From the NCBI GenBank assembly GCA_000403215.2, contig KE159549.1:35094-99093 (forward strand): a stretch of DNA of 64,000 nt. Reading direction: 5' to 3'. The stretch's first letter is position 1; each line of letters begins with the position of its first letter. The DNA comes from Lachnospiraceae bacterium A4. Its GTDB lineage: Bacteria; Bacillota; Clostridia; Lachnospirales; Lachnospiraceae. Shown here piece by piece: positions 41,105 to 49,828 of the stretch. The notes under the pieces were generated by a model, which saw only the letters and a program-made list of their open reading frames with translations, ran no database searches and was not told the DNA's origin. Made by a program: the position numbers and the translations under genes.

Positions 41105-41867
41105 AGATTTAGGATATGTAAAAATTCATAGGAAGATTCTTGAATGGGGGTGGTATAAGGATATTAACACATTTCGTCTATTTATACATATGCTCTTAAA
41201 GGCAAATTGGAAAGAAGGAAATTTTAAGGGTACAACGGTGCCACGTGGTTCATTTGTTTCATCATATCCGCATTTGGCAGAAGAATGTAGCTTGACAATT
41301 AACGAATTAAGGACTGCTTTAAAGCATTTAAAAAGCACAGGCGAAGTTACAGTCAGCACAAACAACAAATACAGCATGTTTACAGTAAATAACTACTACA
41401 AGTATCAAGATGATAACAGTCAAGCCGATAGTCAGAGCACAGACAGCGCACACTCTATTAACAGTCTATTAACAACAATCAAAGAAAAGAAAGAAGGAAA
41501 GAATATATATAATAATATTATCACTAAAGATGATAATATTATTTGTCCAGAGCCAGAAAAATCAGCTCCGAACCCGAGCGGAATACAGCTTGTCCTGAAT
41601 GATAAAACATTCTACGATGTGCCGATTGACAAAATAGCCCTATGGCGTGAGACATATCCAGCAGTGAACATTGAGCAGGAGCTCCAGAAGATGCGCGCAT
41701 GGCTTGACAGCAACCCTACAAGGCGAAAGACCAGAAGAGGGATTGAACGTTTTATTAATAACTGGCTTTCTCGGACACAGGATAGTGCAAAGCCGCAGAC
41801 AACAAAACAAAATGGGGGTGATACTGAGTATGCAGCGGAAAAATATGACCGTTCCTTCGCGCTCTAA
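41094..41867 (+). CDS. Phage replication protein, DnaD/replisome-organiser type
   Basis: A 257-residue protein. The N-terminal 110 residues (GYVKIHRKILEWGWYKDINTFRLFIHMLLKANWKEGNFKGTTVPRGSFVSSYPHLAEECSLTINELRTALKHLKSTGEV) form the winged-helix domain of phage replication initiators. A polar linker and a conserved C-terminal motif (WRETYPAVNIEQELQKMRAWLDSNPTRRKTRRGIERFINNWLSR) follow, as in phage DnaD-like proteins that bind the helicase loader. It overlaps the loader gene by 38 nt. Confidence 0.82.
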   Translation: MESEDLGYVKIHRKILEWGWYKDINTFRLFIHMLLKANWKEGNFKGTTVPRGSFVSSYPHLAEECSLTINELRTALKHLKSTGEVTVSTNNKYSMFTVNNYYKYQDDNSQADSQSTDSAHSINSLLTTIKEKKEGKNIYNNIITKDDNIICPEPEKSAPNPSGIQLVLNDKTFYDVPIDKIALWRETYPAVNIEQELQKMRAWLDSNPTRRKTRRGIERFINNWLSRTQDSAKPQTTKQNGGDTEYAAEKYDRSFAL

Positions 41868-42600
41868 TGCCTGTCCCATTTGCGGAAATACGATGTGGAA
41901 AACATATGACGCTGGGATTATACCTGATTATGGCAGGGCGAATCTGTTTGCAGAACCATGTGAGAAATGCAGGGCAAAATACCGCGCTATAGATGAAACA
42001 GGGATTTCGGTAGAGTATTGTGATGCTGATTTGGACAAATTCAGTTTTGGTGCCTATTCGAAAAACACGGACAACATGCAAAAAATCGCGCGGGATTTTG
42101 TCGAGAATTTTGAGACACGCTGGGAAGCGGACAAGGTGGGGTTATACCTTTGGAGCGAGAAAGCAGGGAGCGGAAAGACTTTTCTGCTAAGCTGCCTTGC
42201 AAGGTCAGTCATGCTCAAATATGATTTGCAGATGCGTTTTGTGACCACGAGCGATTATATTGCGGCGGTTGGCGAAAGCTTTAAGCGTGAACGGGGCGAA
42301 CATGATCGAAGCGAGGTATACCGCCAATGCCGACTACTTGTGCTGGACGATTTGGGAGCGGAGAAAAAAGGCGACTGGCAGGAAGCGGAAATATTCCGAC
42401 TAGTAAATGGGCGTCTGAACGACGGAATGGTAACAATGTTCAGTTCTAATATGCCGCCATGGGAGCTCAAAATGAACAGTCGGACAATCAGCCGGATACG
42501 CAGGGCTTCTATTGTTTTACAAATGCCTGAGGAAAGTATCAGAGATAAGCAGTCTGATGAAAGGCAGGCGAAATTCCTGAAAGGGATATTGGAAAAATAA
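41830..42600 (+). CDS. DnaC/IstB-type helicase loader ATPase
   Basis: A 256-residue protein starting at ATG 41830, after GGGGGTGA. The N-terminus has a zinc-ribbon-like CPICGNT...CEKC cluster. The AAA+ core has Walker A WSEKAGSGKTFLLSCLA, Walker B RLLVLDDLGAEKK and sensor 1 TMFSSNMPPWEL, with an arginine-rich RTISRIRRA region. It should load the host replicative helicase at the phage origin. The partner initiator gene overlaps upstream. A CCCTGTAAG/CTTACAGGG hairpin follows at 42605-42635. Confidence 0.85.
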   Translation: MQRKNMTVPSRSNACPICGNTMWKTYDAGIIPDYGRANLFAEPCEKCRAKYRAIDETGISVEYCDADLDKFSFGAYSKNTDNMQKIARDFVENFETRWEADKVGLYLWSEKAGSGKTFLLSCLARSVMLKYDLQMRFVTTSDYIAAVGESFKRERGEHDRSEVYRQCRLLVLDDLGAEKKGDWQEAEIFRLVNGRLNDGMVTMFSSNMPPWELKMNSRTISRIRRASIVLQMPEESIRDKQSDERQAKFLKGILEK

Positions 42601-42706
42601 AAACCCTGTAAGGAGCACCACCTTCTTACAGGGCAGTCACAGCCGGAGCTGCTACCCAAACACAGTTACATAGTAGCATACTTTCCGGCAGAAAGGAAAG
42701 GTTTTT

Positions 42707-42928
42707 ATGGAAAAAATTAAAAAGTACGTTGAGAGATTTTTTAAGGGTAAGAAGCAAGATATCAATTATGAAATGTCATTCAACGAGTCAAAAGCAGGCA
42801 TAAACGCAGTTATTAGTTCGGCAGATGCTAATAGTGCATTTGACGTAATTACAACGTTTTTCAATTTTGGTTATGCAAAAGGCTATCGTGCGGCAATGGC
42901 TGAAATGAAGAAAGGCGGTGCGGCATGA
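42707..42928 (+). CDS. Small phage early protein
   Basis: A 73-residue protein (MEKIKKYVERFFKGKKQDINYE... ending AAMAEMKKGGAA). The middle (SFNESKAGINAVISSADANSAFDVITTFFNFGYAKGYRAAMAEMKK) resembles short helical proteins of siphovirus early regions. GAAAGGAAAGG precedes the ATG. Its stop overlaps the next start (ATGA). Confidence 0.6.
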   Translation: MEKIKKYVERFFKGKKQDINYEMSFNESKAGINAVISSADANSAFDVITTFFNFGYAKGYRAAMAEMKKGGAA

Positions 42929-43566
42929 CAGAATTAGATTTATTTCACCAGTATATCCCGGATATTGCAGAAATGATTATTAATCAGCGAGAGAGGACAC
43001 AAGAACAGCGTGTACAGTGGTATAAGGACTGCGTAGAATATGCAAAGAGTTTAAATCCATTTGTATATGGTTTTATTCGTAAAACGCTCATGGTAATTGA
43101 CAACTACTTGGAAGAAAACGACGACACAAAAATGATGAAAATTGAAGATATAAAGATTTATCCATGTTTTGCAGCAAATAAGCCAAAGCCGGATAAGATG
43201 AACCAGAAAGAACAATATTTTGCAGAAACTGGGCTTTTGCAGTCACGGATTATTCTTGACAGCCGAGGCAACTTGATTGATGGATATACATCATACCTGT
43301 TAGCAAAAGCACATGATATCAAGATTGTTTCTGTCAGATATGGCAAAAGGCAGATCGTGAGGGCGAGTTACAAGCCCGGCGGCAGGCTGTATTCATGGGA
43401 ACTGCCAGAGGCTCTTATTAACAGGGTATCTGCCGGGGATAAGGTGCTTGTGCACACGGAGAGGGGCGTTAAGGTGGTCACAGTGGCAGTGGTGAAGGAA
43501 TATGCCGGGAATGAGCCAGAACCGCTTAGAATGGTTATTAATGTAAAGCAGGCGAGAAGAGTTTAA
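42925..43566 (+). CDS. ParB-nuclease/sulfiredoxin-like domain phage protein
   Basis: A 213-residue protein. The centre (MKIEDIKIYPCFAANKPKPDKMNQKEQYFAETGLLQSRIILDSRGNLIDGYTSYLLAKAHDI) has the ParB N-terminal pattern: IxxxxxxPxF, then a turn and IDGYxxYLxAK, where bacterial ParB has DGHRRL. The C-terminal 70 residues contain WELPEALINRVSAGDKVLVHTERGVKVVTVAVV, a small beta-barrel-like segment. The exact role, DNA binding or nuclease, is unknown. Translationally coupled to the preceding gene by ATGA. Confidence 0.68.
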   Translation: MTELDLFHQYIPDIAEMIINQRERTQEQRVQWYKDCVEYAKSLNPFVYGFIRKTLMVIDNYLEENDDTKMMKIEDIKIYPCFAANKPKPDKMNQKEQYFAETGLLQSRIILDSRGNLIDGYTSYLLAKAHDIKIVSVRYGKRQIVRASYKPGGRLYSWELPEALINRVSAGDKVLVHTERGVKVVTVAVVKEYAGNEPEPLRMVINVKQARRV

Positions 43567-43580
43567 AAGGAGATTTTACT

Positions 43581-44087
43581 ATGTACGAAATAATTGACGA
43601 AACATTAAAGATTGCAAGTTGCAGCATCAACGATTTGACACTTGAACAGGCTTCCTCGTTCCTCTCACAGTGGGAGGACGGGGCAACTCTCGGAAGCCTT
43701 ACATTGTTTATCAATCGTGAAACAGGATACCTTGTATTGAACAAGGACAATGAGCAGTATGAGCATAATTTGAAGCTGGCAAAGACAATTTTGTCTGCAA
43801 GCGACGAGCGGATTGAGAAATACAGGAGTAAGATGGGCGGCAGAATGAGCGAAACAATGGAGGTTGCAAACAAATTTAGAGAGTATAAGCAGATACAGGA
43901 CGATTTAAAGATGATTGAACATCAAGGGGTGGCGCTCTTTAGGGACCATACAATCAGAAATGTCTTATCGTCACTGGAAAAGAAACAGATTCCAACTTGC
44001 CTTTTGATGTCACAGGCATACTCCTATGGAGTTATGAACGGAAAGCGCATGGAGAGGGCAAGGAGAAAGGCGGTGGCGGCAGTATGA
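43581..44087 (+). CDS. Hypothetical phage protein
   Basis: A 168-residue helical protein (MYEIIDETLKIASCSINDLT...), with charged helices (DNEQYEHNLKLAKTILSASDERIEKYRSKMGG, EVANKFREYKQIQDDLKMIEHQG) and a C-terminal RMERARRKAVAAV. AAAAGGAGA precedes the ATG and the stop overlaps the next ATG. No family recognised. Confidence 0.6.
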   Translation: MYEIIDETLKIASCSINDLTLEQASSFLSQWEDGATLGSLTLFINRETGYLVLNKDNEQYEHNLKLAKTILSASDERIEKYRSKMGGRMSETMEVANKFREYKQIQDDLKMIEHQGVALFRDHTIRNVLSSLEKKQIPTCLLMSQAYSYGVMNGKRMERARRKAVAAV

Positions 44088-44290
44088 GAGACGAGAGAAA
44101 GTTTAAAGAGGTAATACATACAATTAAGGGTGCCGAGAAAGACAAGGATAAGTTCTGTAAGGCGGCACGCATTGAAAGACAGCCCATGAGCAATGAGCAG
44201 TTAAAAATGATTTTAGAGTCTGGGCTTATTGCGCTGGGAATGATTCTGATATTCTTATTCTTCTTTATGCTGTTTTACCTGCGCAGATAA
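44084..44290 (+). CDS. Small membrane-anchored phage protein
   Basis: A 68-residue protein (MRDERKFKEVIHTIKGAEKD...) with a cytoplasmic basic N-terminal part and one C-terminal membrane helix (IALGMILIFLFFFMLFYL) ending RR. ATG 44084 overlaps the previous stop (ATGA). Its size and tail-anchored form could fit a superinfection-exclusion or holin-like protein, but nothing proves this. Confidence 0.55.
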   Translation: MRDERKFKEVIHTIKGAEKDKDKFCKAARIERQPMSNEQLKMILESGLIALGMILIFLFFFMLFYLRR

Positions 44291-44417
44291 GAACGTATTT
44301 ACGATAAATTGTAATTTAAGACTAGAAAAAAGAATAAATGTTTGCTATAATGAAACTGTTGTTCGCCCGCCTGTTTCGAAATAAGTGTGAGCGTATACAG
44401 TTAGGAGGTAGATAGTA

Positions 44418-44675
44418 TTGGGCAGGCAAAGAGGTTTTAAATTGCAGAGCACAAAGCAGAATGAGGATTTTGCACATCTTGTGAGAGTGAAAATGGTAGA
44501 ACATGATGTTACGCGCAAAAAGCTCATGGAGCTGACAGGAAGATGTAGTGGCACGATGGTTAATCGTTTTGGGAAAATAAACCCGACACCAGACGAAATG
44601 TCGATATGGGAGTTGCGGATATACTACAAGGTACTGAAATTGTCTGATGAGGACATATTGAACTTCATTAGATAA
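44418..44675 (+). CDS. XRE-like small phage regulator
   Basis: An 85-residue protein starting with TTG 44418, 8 nt after AGGAGGT. HTH-like core: HLVRVKMVEHDVTRKKLMELTGRCSGTMVNRFGKINPTPDEMSIWELRIYYKVLKLSDEDIL. A separate promoter is likely: TATAAT is at 44346-44351. Its position just before the packaging genes suits a late-gene regulator (ArpU-like in position, not in sequence). Confidence 0.6.
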   Translation: MGRQRGFKLQSTKQNEDFAHLVRVKMVEHDVTRKKLMELTGRCSGTMVNRFGKINPTPDEMSIWELRIYYKVLKLSDEDILNFIR

Positions 44676-44747
44676 TTATCAGTCAGAAAAGTGAAAATGG
44701 GCGGCTAGGTTGTCGCCCTAAGCCGTCTTGCTGTTTGAAAATACTTT

Positions 44748-44760
44748 TAAAATGGTACAA
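44748..44760 (+). repeat. Shared 13-nt upstream motif, copy 1
   Basis: TAAAATGGTACAA occurs here, 53 nt before the gene at 44814, and again at 49759-49771, 57 nt before its paralogue at 49829. It may be a common activator site or a conserved promoter element. Confidence 0.5.
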
Positions 44761-44813
44761 ATTCCGGTGCGGATTGTTATATCATGAAAGAAACAGCATA
44801 AAGGAGTGAGGAA

Positions 44814-45038
44814 ATGACAGGCGAGGCACTGGAAGCAAAGAAGGCTTATGACCGCGAGTACCGTAAACGAAACAGGCAGCGGATAAACCAGCAGCAAAGA
44901 GAATGGCGCGCCCGCAACCCGGATATGGTAAGGGCGCAGAATGAGCGGTATTGGCAGAGAAAGGCGGAGTCCATGAAGAAAACAGGGATATCCAGTCTGG
45001 AAGGGGCAGGAACAAGTGAAAAAGAAAGGATACAGTGA
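44814..45038 (+). CDS. Basic phage protein, short paralogue of the 49829 protein
   Basis: A 74-residue, very basic helical protein: ALEAKKAYDREYRKRNRQRINQQQREWRARNPDMVRAQNERYWQRKAES. The pattern EAxKAYxREYRxRNRxxINxxxRxWRAxN repeats at the N-terminus of the protein at 49829. Proteins with this motif sit next to phage terminase genes; a nucleic-acid-binding role is plausible. It starts after AAAGGAGTGAGG and overlaps the terminase small subunit by 23 nt. Confidence 0.68.
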   Translation: MTGEALEAKKAYDREYRKRNRQRINQQQREWRARNPDMVRAQNERYWQRKAESMKKTGISSLEGAGTSEKERIQ

Positions 45039-45375
45039 GACGGTCATTGCGGCGTTTTTAAAGTATGACAAGTTAAGCGACATTATCACGGAGACAGGAT
45101 TGTCGCGGAACACGGTCGCAAAATACCGTGATGACCCGCTTTTGCAGGAGATACTGGCAAACAGGCGCATGGAGATCATCAGGTCCTCCGTAAACAAAAT
45201 GCAGGATTCCATGAATGAATGCGTAGATGTATTGCAGACCATTATACGGGATAAGGAAGTAAGCGCACAGACGCGCGTTAATGCAGTGCAGATCATGCTG
45301 AATCAGTGTAAGGTCTGGACAGAGACGACGGATATCCTGACGCGCCTGAAAGCCTTGGAAAATGCAGAAAAATAA
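45016..45375 (+). CDS. Phage terminase small subunit-like HTH protein
   Basis: A 119-residue protein beginning at GTG 45016: MKKKGYSETVIAAFLKYDKLSDIITETGLSRNTVAKYRDDPLLQEILANRRMEIIRSS, a helix-turn-helix for DNA recognition, then a coiled-coil (NKMQDSMNECVDVLQTIIRDKEVSAQTRVNAVQIMLNQ). Size, domain order and position directly before the large terminase support a TerS role in choosing the packaging start. No direct sequence identity is claimed. Confidence 0.72.
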   Translation: MKKKGYSETVIAAFLKYDKLSDIITETGLSRNTVAKYRDDPLLQEILANRRMEIIRSSVNKMQDSMNECVDVLQTIIRDKEVSAQTRVNAVQIMLNQCKVWTETTDILTRLKALENAEK

Positions 45376-45404
45376 GTAAAATTTATGATTTACGGGGGGG
45401 CTGA

Positions 45405-46721
45405 ATGAACGGCATTGAGAGACGCCTGCAGCGGATTGAGGAAGCAGCGGCACAGCGGAGCAGGGGGCGCATGGAAGCGGGCAGGATTGACTTAAAGGGA
45501 TTTATAGCGCCCTGCTATTATGGGCTTGATGATGATGTCCAAAACGGCAGATTCCAGTACTTTAATCTTCCTGGTGGAAGAGGTTCCGCAAAATCGTCGT
45601 TTGTTTCTTTGGAGATAGTGAAAGGGGTCATGAAGGACATCACAGGGCGTACCAATGCGATTGTATTCCGTCTGGTTGCAGGGACCATGAGGGAAAGTGT
45701 TTACTCACAAATCGCATGGGCGATTGACACGCTGGGGGTTAATGCGTTATGGAGAGGTAAAGTTTCCCCGATGCAGTATGAGTATATTCCGACAGGCGCG
45801 CAGATTATTTTCCGAGGGCTTGATGATGCCTCGAAGTTAAAATCAATAAAGCCACAGAAGGGAACATTTCGCTTTGTATGGTTTGAGGAGTTTTCGGAAA
45901 TTTCCGGGGAATTATTGCTGCGTAGCGTGGAACAATCTGTTATCCGTGGTGGTAATGATTTTATAGTATTTCGCTCGTTCAATCCTCCGATTTCCTTGAA
46001 TAACTGGGCTAATATGTACATAAAGCAGCCAGATAAGCGTGCCAAAACGCTTCTGACGGATTACAGGAGCATTCCGGCTGAATGGCTGGGGGAGGCTTTC
46101 ATTTATGAAGCGGAGCGCTTGAAAGTAGTCAACCCCAAGGCATATGAGCATGAATATCTTGGAATCCCGACAGGAACCGGCGGAGAGGTATTCCCTAATC
46201 TGGAAATACGGGAGATAACAGACGAAGAAATGCAGTATTTTCAGTATATTTATCAGGGTGTTGATTTCGGTTTTGCCGTTGACCCTTTATGCTTCCTTAG
46301 AATGGCATATGAGCGTAAAAAAGAAAAGATATACTTTCTTGACGAAATATATGAAAGGCATTGGAGCAATGAGCGGCTTGCAGCGGAAATCATAACAAGA
46401 AGGTATAATGATAATACGATTGTGTGCGACTGTGCAGAGCCAAAGAGCATTATTGATTTGAGAAGCAAAGGGCTTCCGGCGAGGGAGTGCTTCAAGCGTC
46501 CCGGAGCGGTCCTGTACAGGGTAAAGTGGATGCAGCATAAGACGATTGTAATCGACCCCAAAAGAACGCCCAACGCATACAGGGAGTTTACACAGTATAG
46601 TTACCCGGTAGATAAGAATGGGAATCTTTTATCTGAATTAGTGGACAAAGACAACCATTCCATTGATGCGGCCGCGTATGGACTTAACAATCTGATATTT
46701 AGCCGTGAAGCCACGGCATAG
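45405..46721 (+). CDS. Phage terminase large subunit, PBSX family
   Basis: A 438-residue packaging motor. ATPase: Walker A GGRGSAKSS (about residues 57-65), Walker B VWFEEFSE (about 161) and coupling motif FRSFNPP. Nuclease: GVDFGFAVDPLCF (first Asp), DEIYERHWSNERLA, CDCAEPKSIIDL (second Asp) and KDNHSIDAAAYGL (third Asp), an intact RNase H-like triad. It should cut and pump DNA into a prohead. No prohead genes are present in the element, so it must use a helper or be a leftover. Confidence 0.9.
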   Translation: MNGIERRLQRIEEAAAQRSRGRMEAGRIDLKGFIAPCYYGLDDDVQNGRFQYFNLPGGRGSAKSSFVSLEIVKGVMKDITGRTNAIVFRLVAGTMRESVYSQIAWAIDTLGVNALWRGKVSPMQYEYIPTGAQIIFRGLDDASKLKSIKPQKGTFRFVWFEEFSEISGELLLRSVEQSVIRGGNDFIVFRSFNPPISLNNWANMYIKQPDKRAKTLLTDYRSIPAEWLGEAFIYEAERLKVVNPKAYEHEYLGIPTGTGGEVFPNLEIREITDEEMQYFQYIYQGVDFGFAVDPLCFLRMAYERKKEKIYFLDEIYERHWSNERLAAEIITRRYNDNTIVCDCAEPKSIIDLRSKGLPARECFKRPGAVLYRVKWMQHKTIVIDPKRTPNAYREFTQYSYPVDKNGNLLSELVDKDNHSIDAAAYGLNNLIFSREATA

Positions 46722-46734
46722 GAAGGAGAAAAGT

Positions 46735-47007
46735 ATGGATTACTTAAAAATACAATGTTTTCATTGTGGAGGAAAGTTTGAGTTATATAGCCGGAACATG
46801 AATCATGATGATAAACCGCCAAGGTGTCCGCACTGCTTGAAAATGATGGACAGGACACAGTGGAAGCGGTTGGTTGATGCTTATTACACTTTTGCGGAAG
46901 TCAATAAGAATTTCAGGAAATATCATGATGACAGGGGCGAAGCCCTGTTCCAGGCAGAGTTTAGAAACTATTATGTGAAGCCGGAAAAGATTGTGATAGA
47001 AGATTAA
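46735..47007 (+). CDS. Small zinc-ribbon phage protein
   Basis: A 90-residue protein from ATG 46735, after GGAAGGAGAAAAGT. MDYLKIQCFHCGGKFELYSRN... CPHCLKMMDR is a CxxC...CxxC zinc ribbon. A helical tail (RLVDAYYTFAEVNKNFRKYHDDRGE) follows. It lies between terminase and portal genes; similar small proteins occur there in other phages. Function unknown. Confidence 0.7.
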   Translation: MDYLKIQCFHCGGKFELYSRNMNHDDKPPRCPHCLKMMDRTQWKRLVDAYYTFAEVNKNFRKYHDDRGEALFQAEFRNYYVKPEKIVIED

Positions 47008-47032
47008 CGGAATAGAGGGTGCAATATATAGC

Positions 47033-48691
47033 ATGGGAATAATCAAAACAATAAAAAGGTGGTGGGACAGTTTGTGGCAGAAAGAAGCACAGGACAAATT
47101 CGGAGTTGAGACAATCGAAAGCGACGTTATGAAAGCGGCTCTTAATGATTGGGTGAATATCTATCAGGGCAAGCCGGACTGGACGCTGCCGGATGATAGA
47201 GGGAATGTTGACATAGAATCCTTTAATTTCGCGAAAAAGCTGTGCAATGAAACCGCAAGGCTTACCACGCTTGCACTGGGTATCACGGTGGAGGGTTCTG
47301 CCCGGGCAGACTGGATCAATGGCTTCATGGAAAGCTATATCTCACGTATGAAGAATGAGGAATGTGAGAAAGCCTGTGCATTTGGGTATATCATCTTAAA
47401 GCCGAATGGCGAGGGCATAGATTACGTCATGCCTTGGGATTTCTGCCCAACGCACGCCACGGATGGGAAGATTGACGGCGGTATCTTCTTTGACCATCAC
47501 CACGAGCCGGGCGATAAGTGGTATTATACACGCCTTGAATATCATCACTTCGAGGATTGGAGAGTGCCGCAGGATAATAATGTGAGATTGTATCGCATCA
47601 CGAATAAAACATATAAATCTACTGGCACAAACGGAATAGGGCGGGAGTGCAATATCAAAGAAACGGTATGGGCGGATTATGAGGAAGATATGGCGTTTAC
47701 GGGAGTAGAAAGACCACTGTTTTCTATCTTTAAAATGCCGATTGCAAACAATGTTGACTTGCAAAGCCCTTTGGGAGTGTCCATATTCTCCAATGCCCAA
47801 AAGGAACTAAAAAGCCTTGATATTGCATGGACACGGTTGGAAGATGAGATATTTGACAGCCAGAAGCAAATATTTCTAGGCGATGCACTAATTGACGATC
47901 CCAACATGGCGCATATGAGAAACTATACAACGAATGGAGTTGTTGATAAGATCGGAAGAAAAATGCCAAGATACGTCAGATTGATACCCGGGGGAAGCAC
48001 AGGGGAGGAATACAAAGAGGTAAACCCAGCATTGCAGACAGCGGACAGATTAAGCGGCATAGACCATTTTCTGAACCTTGTCGGCGTGAAGTGCGGGTAC
48101 AGTACAGGGCAGTTTGTTTTGAATGGGCGTAGCGGACAAATGACGGCAACACAAGTTGAAGCTGATGATAGGGAAACAATTCAGCTTATCACACAGATTA
48201 GGGATAGCCTAAAGGTAGCCACTGATGGACTGATTTACGCTTTGGATAAATGGGCGGATATTTATAATCTTGCACCGGTCGGAGTGTATGAGGTTGCCTA
48301 TGATTTTGATGATATTACCGTAAACAAAGAGGAGGATAAACTCTTTGAGTTACAGCTTGCAAATCAGGGGTATATGTCAAAAGCCCGGTATCTTGTGCGG
48401 CATTTGGGAATGACAGAAGATAAAGCGGCGGCAATGGTAGCAGAAGCGAGCCTGGAAAGCATGGGAGCCGAACAGGAGGGACTATTTGGTGATGAATTTT
48501 ATAATCCGCAGGAAAAAGAAAGCGAATCAAGGAGTGGTGGACTTAATGGAGCACAAACACAAAGTTTGATTTCTATTATCCAGCAGTTATCGGCAGGAAG
48601 CATAACAGAGGGGCAGGCTATAAATCTTATTGCTACAGCTATAGGAATAAGCAAGGATGAGGCGAGAAAAATACTTGTAGGAGAAATATAG
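47033..48691 (+). CDS. Phage portal protein, A118/SPP1-like
   Basis: A 552-residue protein with features of A118-type portals: KRWWDSLWQKEAQD start, IDGFMES-like helices, YVMPWDFCPTHATDGKIDGGIFF, PLFSIFKMPIANNVDLQSPLGVSIFSNAQKELKSLDIAWTRLEDEIFDSQKQIFLGDAL, and GRSGQMTATQVEADDRETIQLITQIRDSLKVATDGLIYALDKWA. The C-terminus is a polar tail (SLISIIQQLSAGSITEGQAINLIATAIGISKDEARKILVG). It would form the dodecameric ring through which DNA enters. It is full-length. Confidence 0.88.
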   Translation: MGIIKTIKRWWDSLWQKEAQDKFGVETIESDVMKAALNDWVNIYQGKPDWTLPDDRGNVDIESFNFAKKLCNETARLTTLALGITVEGSARADWINGFMESYISRMKNEECEKACAFGYIILKPNGEGIDYVMPWDFCPTHATDGKIDGGIFFDHHHEPGDKWYYTRLEYHHFEDWRVPQDNNVRLYRITNKTYKSTGTNGIGRECNIKETVWADYEEDMAFTGVERPLFSIFKMPIANNVDLQSPLGVSIFSNAQKELKSLDIAWTRLEDEIFDSQKQIFLGDALIDDPNMAHMRNYTTNGVVDKIGRKMPRYVRLIPGGSTGEEYKEVNPALQTADRLSGIDHFLNLVGVKCGYSTGQFVLNGRSGQMTATQVEADDRETIQLITQIRDSLKVATDGLIYALDKWADIYNLAPVGVYEVAYDFDDITVNKEEDKLFELQLANQGYMSKARYLVRHLGMTEDKAAAMVAEASLESMGAEQEGLFGDEFYNPQEKESESRSGGLNGAQTQSLISIIQQLSAGSITEGQAINLIATAIGISKDEARKILVGEI

Positions 48692-48747
48692 AAAGCCAGA
48701 AGCGAGAATGAGCTGGAAGAAAGCAGCTTATTCGGAGAGGAGTAGAA

Positions 48748-49668
48748 ATGAATAAACTTGTATGCGGAATAGCGGTAGATGAAGAACTCTACATGAAATA
48801 CCAGGATAAAAAGTATAGAATCGGCAAAGAAGAGTTTGCGCTGGGAGCGATTGAAATTGTGGCTGCTTCCAAGGATTATGATGCGTATCCGTATCTTAAG
48901 GCGCAGGCGCAGGGCGTAGTGGAGCAGGTGCAGGAGGAGATTAGAGAATATTATGCAGCCAGAGACGGCAGAAAGGAATACGTTACCATGAAACACAATA
49001 CATTCAGCGAATATATTAAGGACCTGCAGGAGATTCACGCCAAGTCGGCGCCCGAAAGAAGGGAGCTCAAAGAGAGAATGGACATGGCGCAGAAAAGATG
49101 GGAAGAAAACCAGAGGGAATTTAAAAATGATGAACATTTTCTTGCAAGGGAGAAAGTAGTGTTTTTGGATGCACAGGAAGAGTATAGGAATAACATCAAG
49201 GAATTGCAGAGAAGGACGCAGGAAGAGATTCAGGCGGTGCAGGCCGAATATGAGCGTCATCTGAATGATTTCTATGCCGCAAACGGAAACAGGATTGACG
49301 ATTCCGCAGTCAGACTTTTGAAATCAGGCATCAGACTGACGGATGCAGAAATTGACAGCATGGTAAACCAGAACAAAGGCAATCCGACGATGCTGCGCCT
49401 GATCTCCGACCATTGTGACGCCAATAAAATCACCAGCCAGTCAGCAAGTATATACGGGACACTTGCACGGAAAAACGGAGCGGAGGAAAGGGAAGCTTTC
49501 AGGACGATAGCCGGAATGGTTGAAAAAGCAGTCAGCGAGGACGAGACAACTTCCGATGTGTGGGGAGCGGAACATTCCCATTTTGAGCGGCTTAGCGGCC
49601 AGCAGATTGAAAGCATGAATGCATATTCCATTCAGCCTGCAGTAAATCAGGAAGCGGCCGGTATTTAG
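48748..49668 (+). CDS. Coiled-coil phage protein downstream of portal
   Basis: A 306-residue protein with a small N-terminal domain (CGIAVDEELYMKYQDKKYRIGKEEFALGAIEIV) and a long charged coiled coil (about residues 85-175: KDLQEIHAKSAPERRELKERMDMAQKRWEENQREF... EYRNNIKELQRRTQEEIQAVQAEYERHL). The C-terminal part is globular. Position after the portal would fit a scaffold or head-morphogenesis protein, but no motif confirms either. AGAGGAG precedes the ATG. Confidence 0.55.
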   Translation: MNKLVCGIAVDEELYMKYQDKKYRIGKEEFALGAIEIVAASKDYDAYPYLKAQAQGVVEQVQEEIREYYAARDGRKEYVTMKHNTFSEYIKDLQEIHAKSAPERRELKERMDMAQKRWEENQREFKNDEHFLAREKVVFLDAQEEYRNNIKELQRRTQEEIQAVQAEYERHLNDFYAANGNRIDDSAVRLLKSGIRLTDAEIDSMVNQNKGNPTMLRLISDHCDANKITSQSASIYGTLARKNGAEEREAFRTIAGMVEKAVSEDETTSDVWGAEHSHFERLSGQQIESMNAYSIQPAVNQEAAGI

Positions 49669-49700
49669 GAGAAAAATGTCATAGATAATTGTCTGTAAAG

Positions 49701-49729
49701 GAACCACTGTTGAAAAGGTGGTTCTTTTT
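49701..49729 (+). terminator. Terminator after the packaging genes
   Basis: GAACCAC (49701-49707) pairs with GTGGTTC (49718-49724), followed by TTTTT. It ends the terminase-portal transcript. Confidence 0.85.
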
Positions 49730-49758
49730 GTTTATATCTCCGATCTGAAAAAATGCTG

Positions 49759-49771
49759 TAAAATGGTACAA
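49759..49771 (+). repeat. Shared 13-nt upstream motif, copy 2
   Basis: TAAAATGGTACAA, identical to 44748-44760. It lies between the terminator and the gene at 49829, in the place of a promoter -35 region or activator site. Confidence 0.5.
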
Positions 49772-49828
49772 CCATCTTTAAAAAATGTTGGATAATAAAG
49801 GAAAGAAAGAGAACAGGAGGGATAGGGA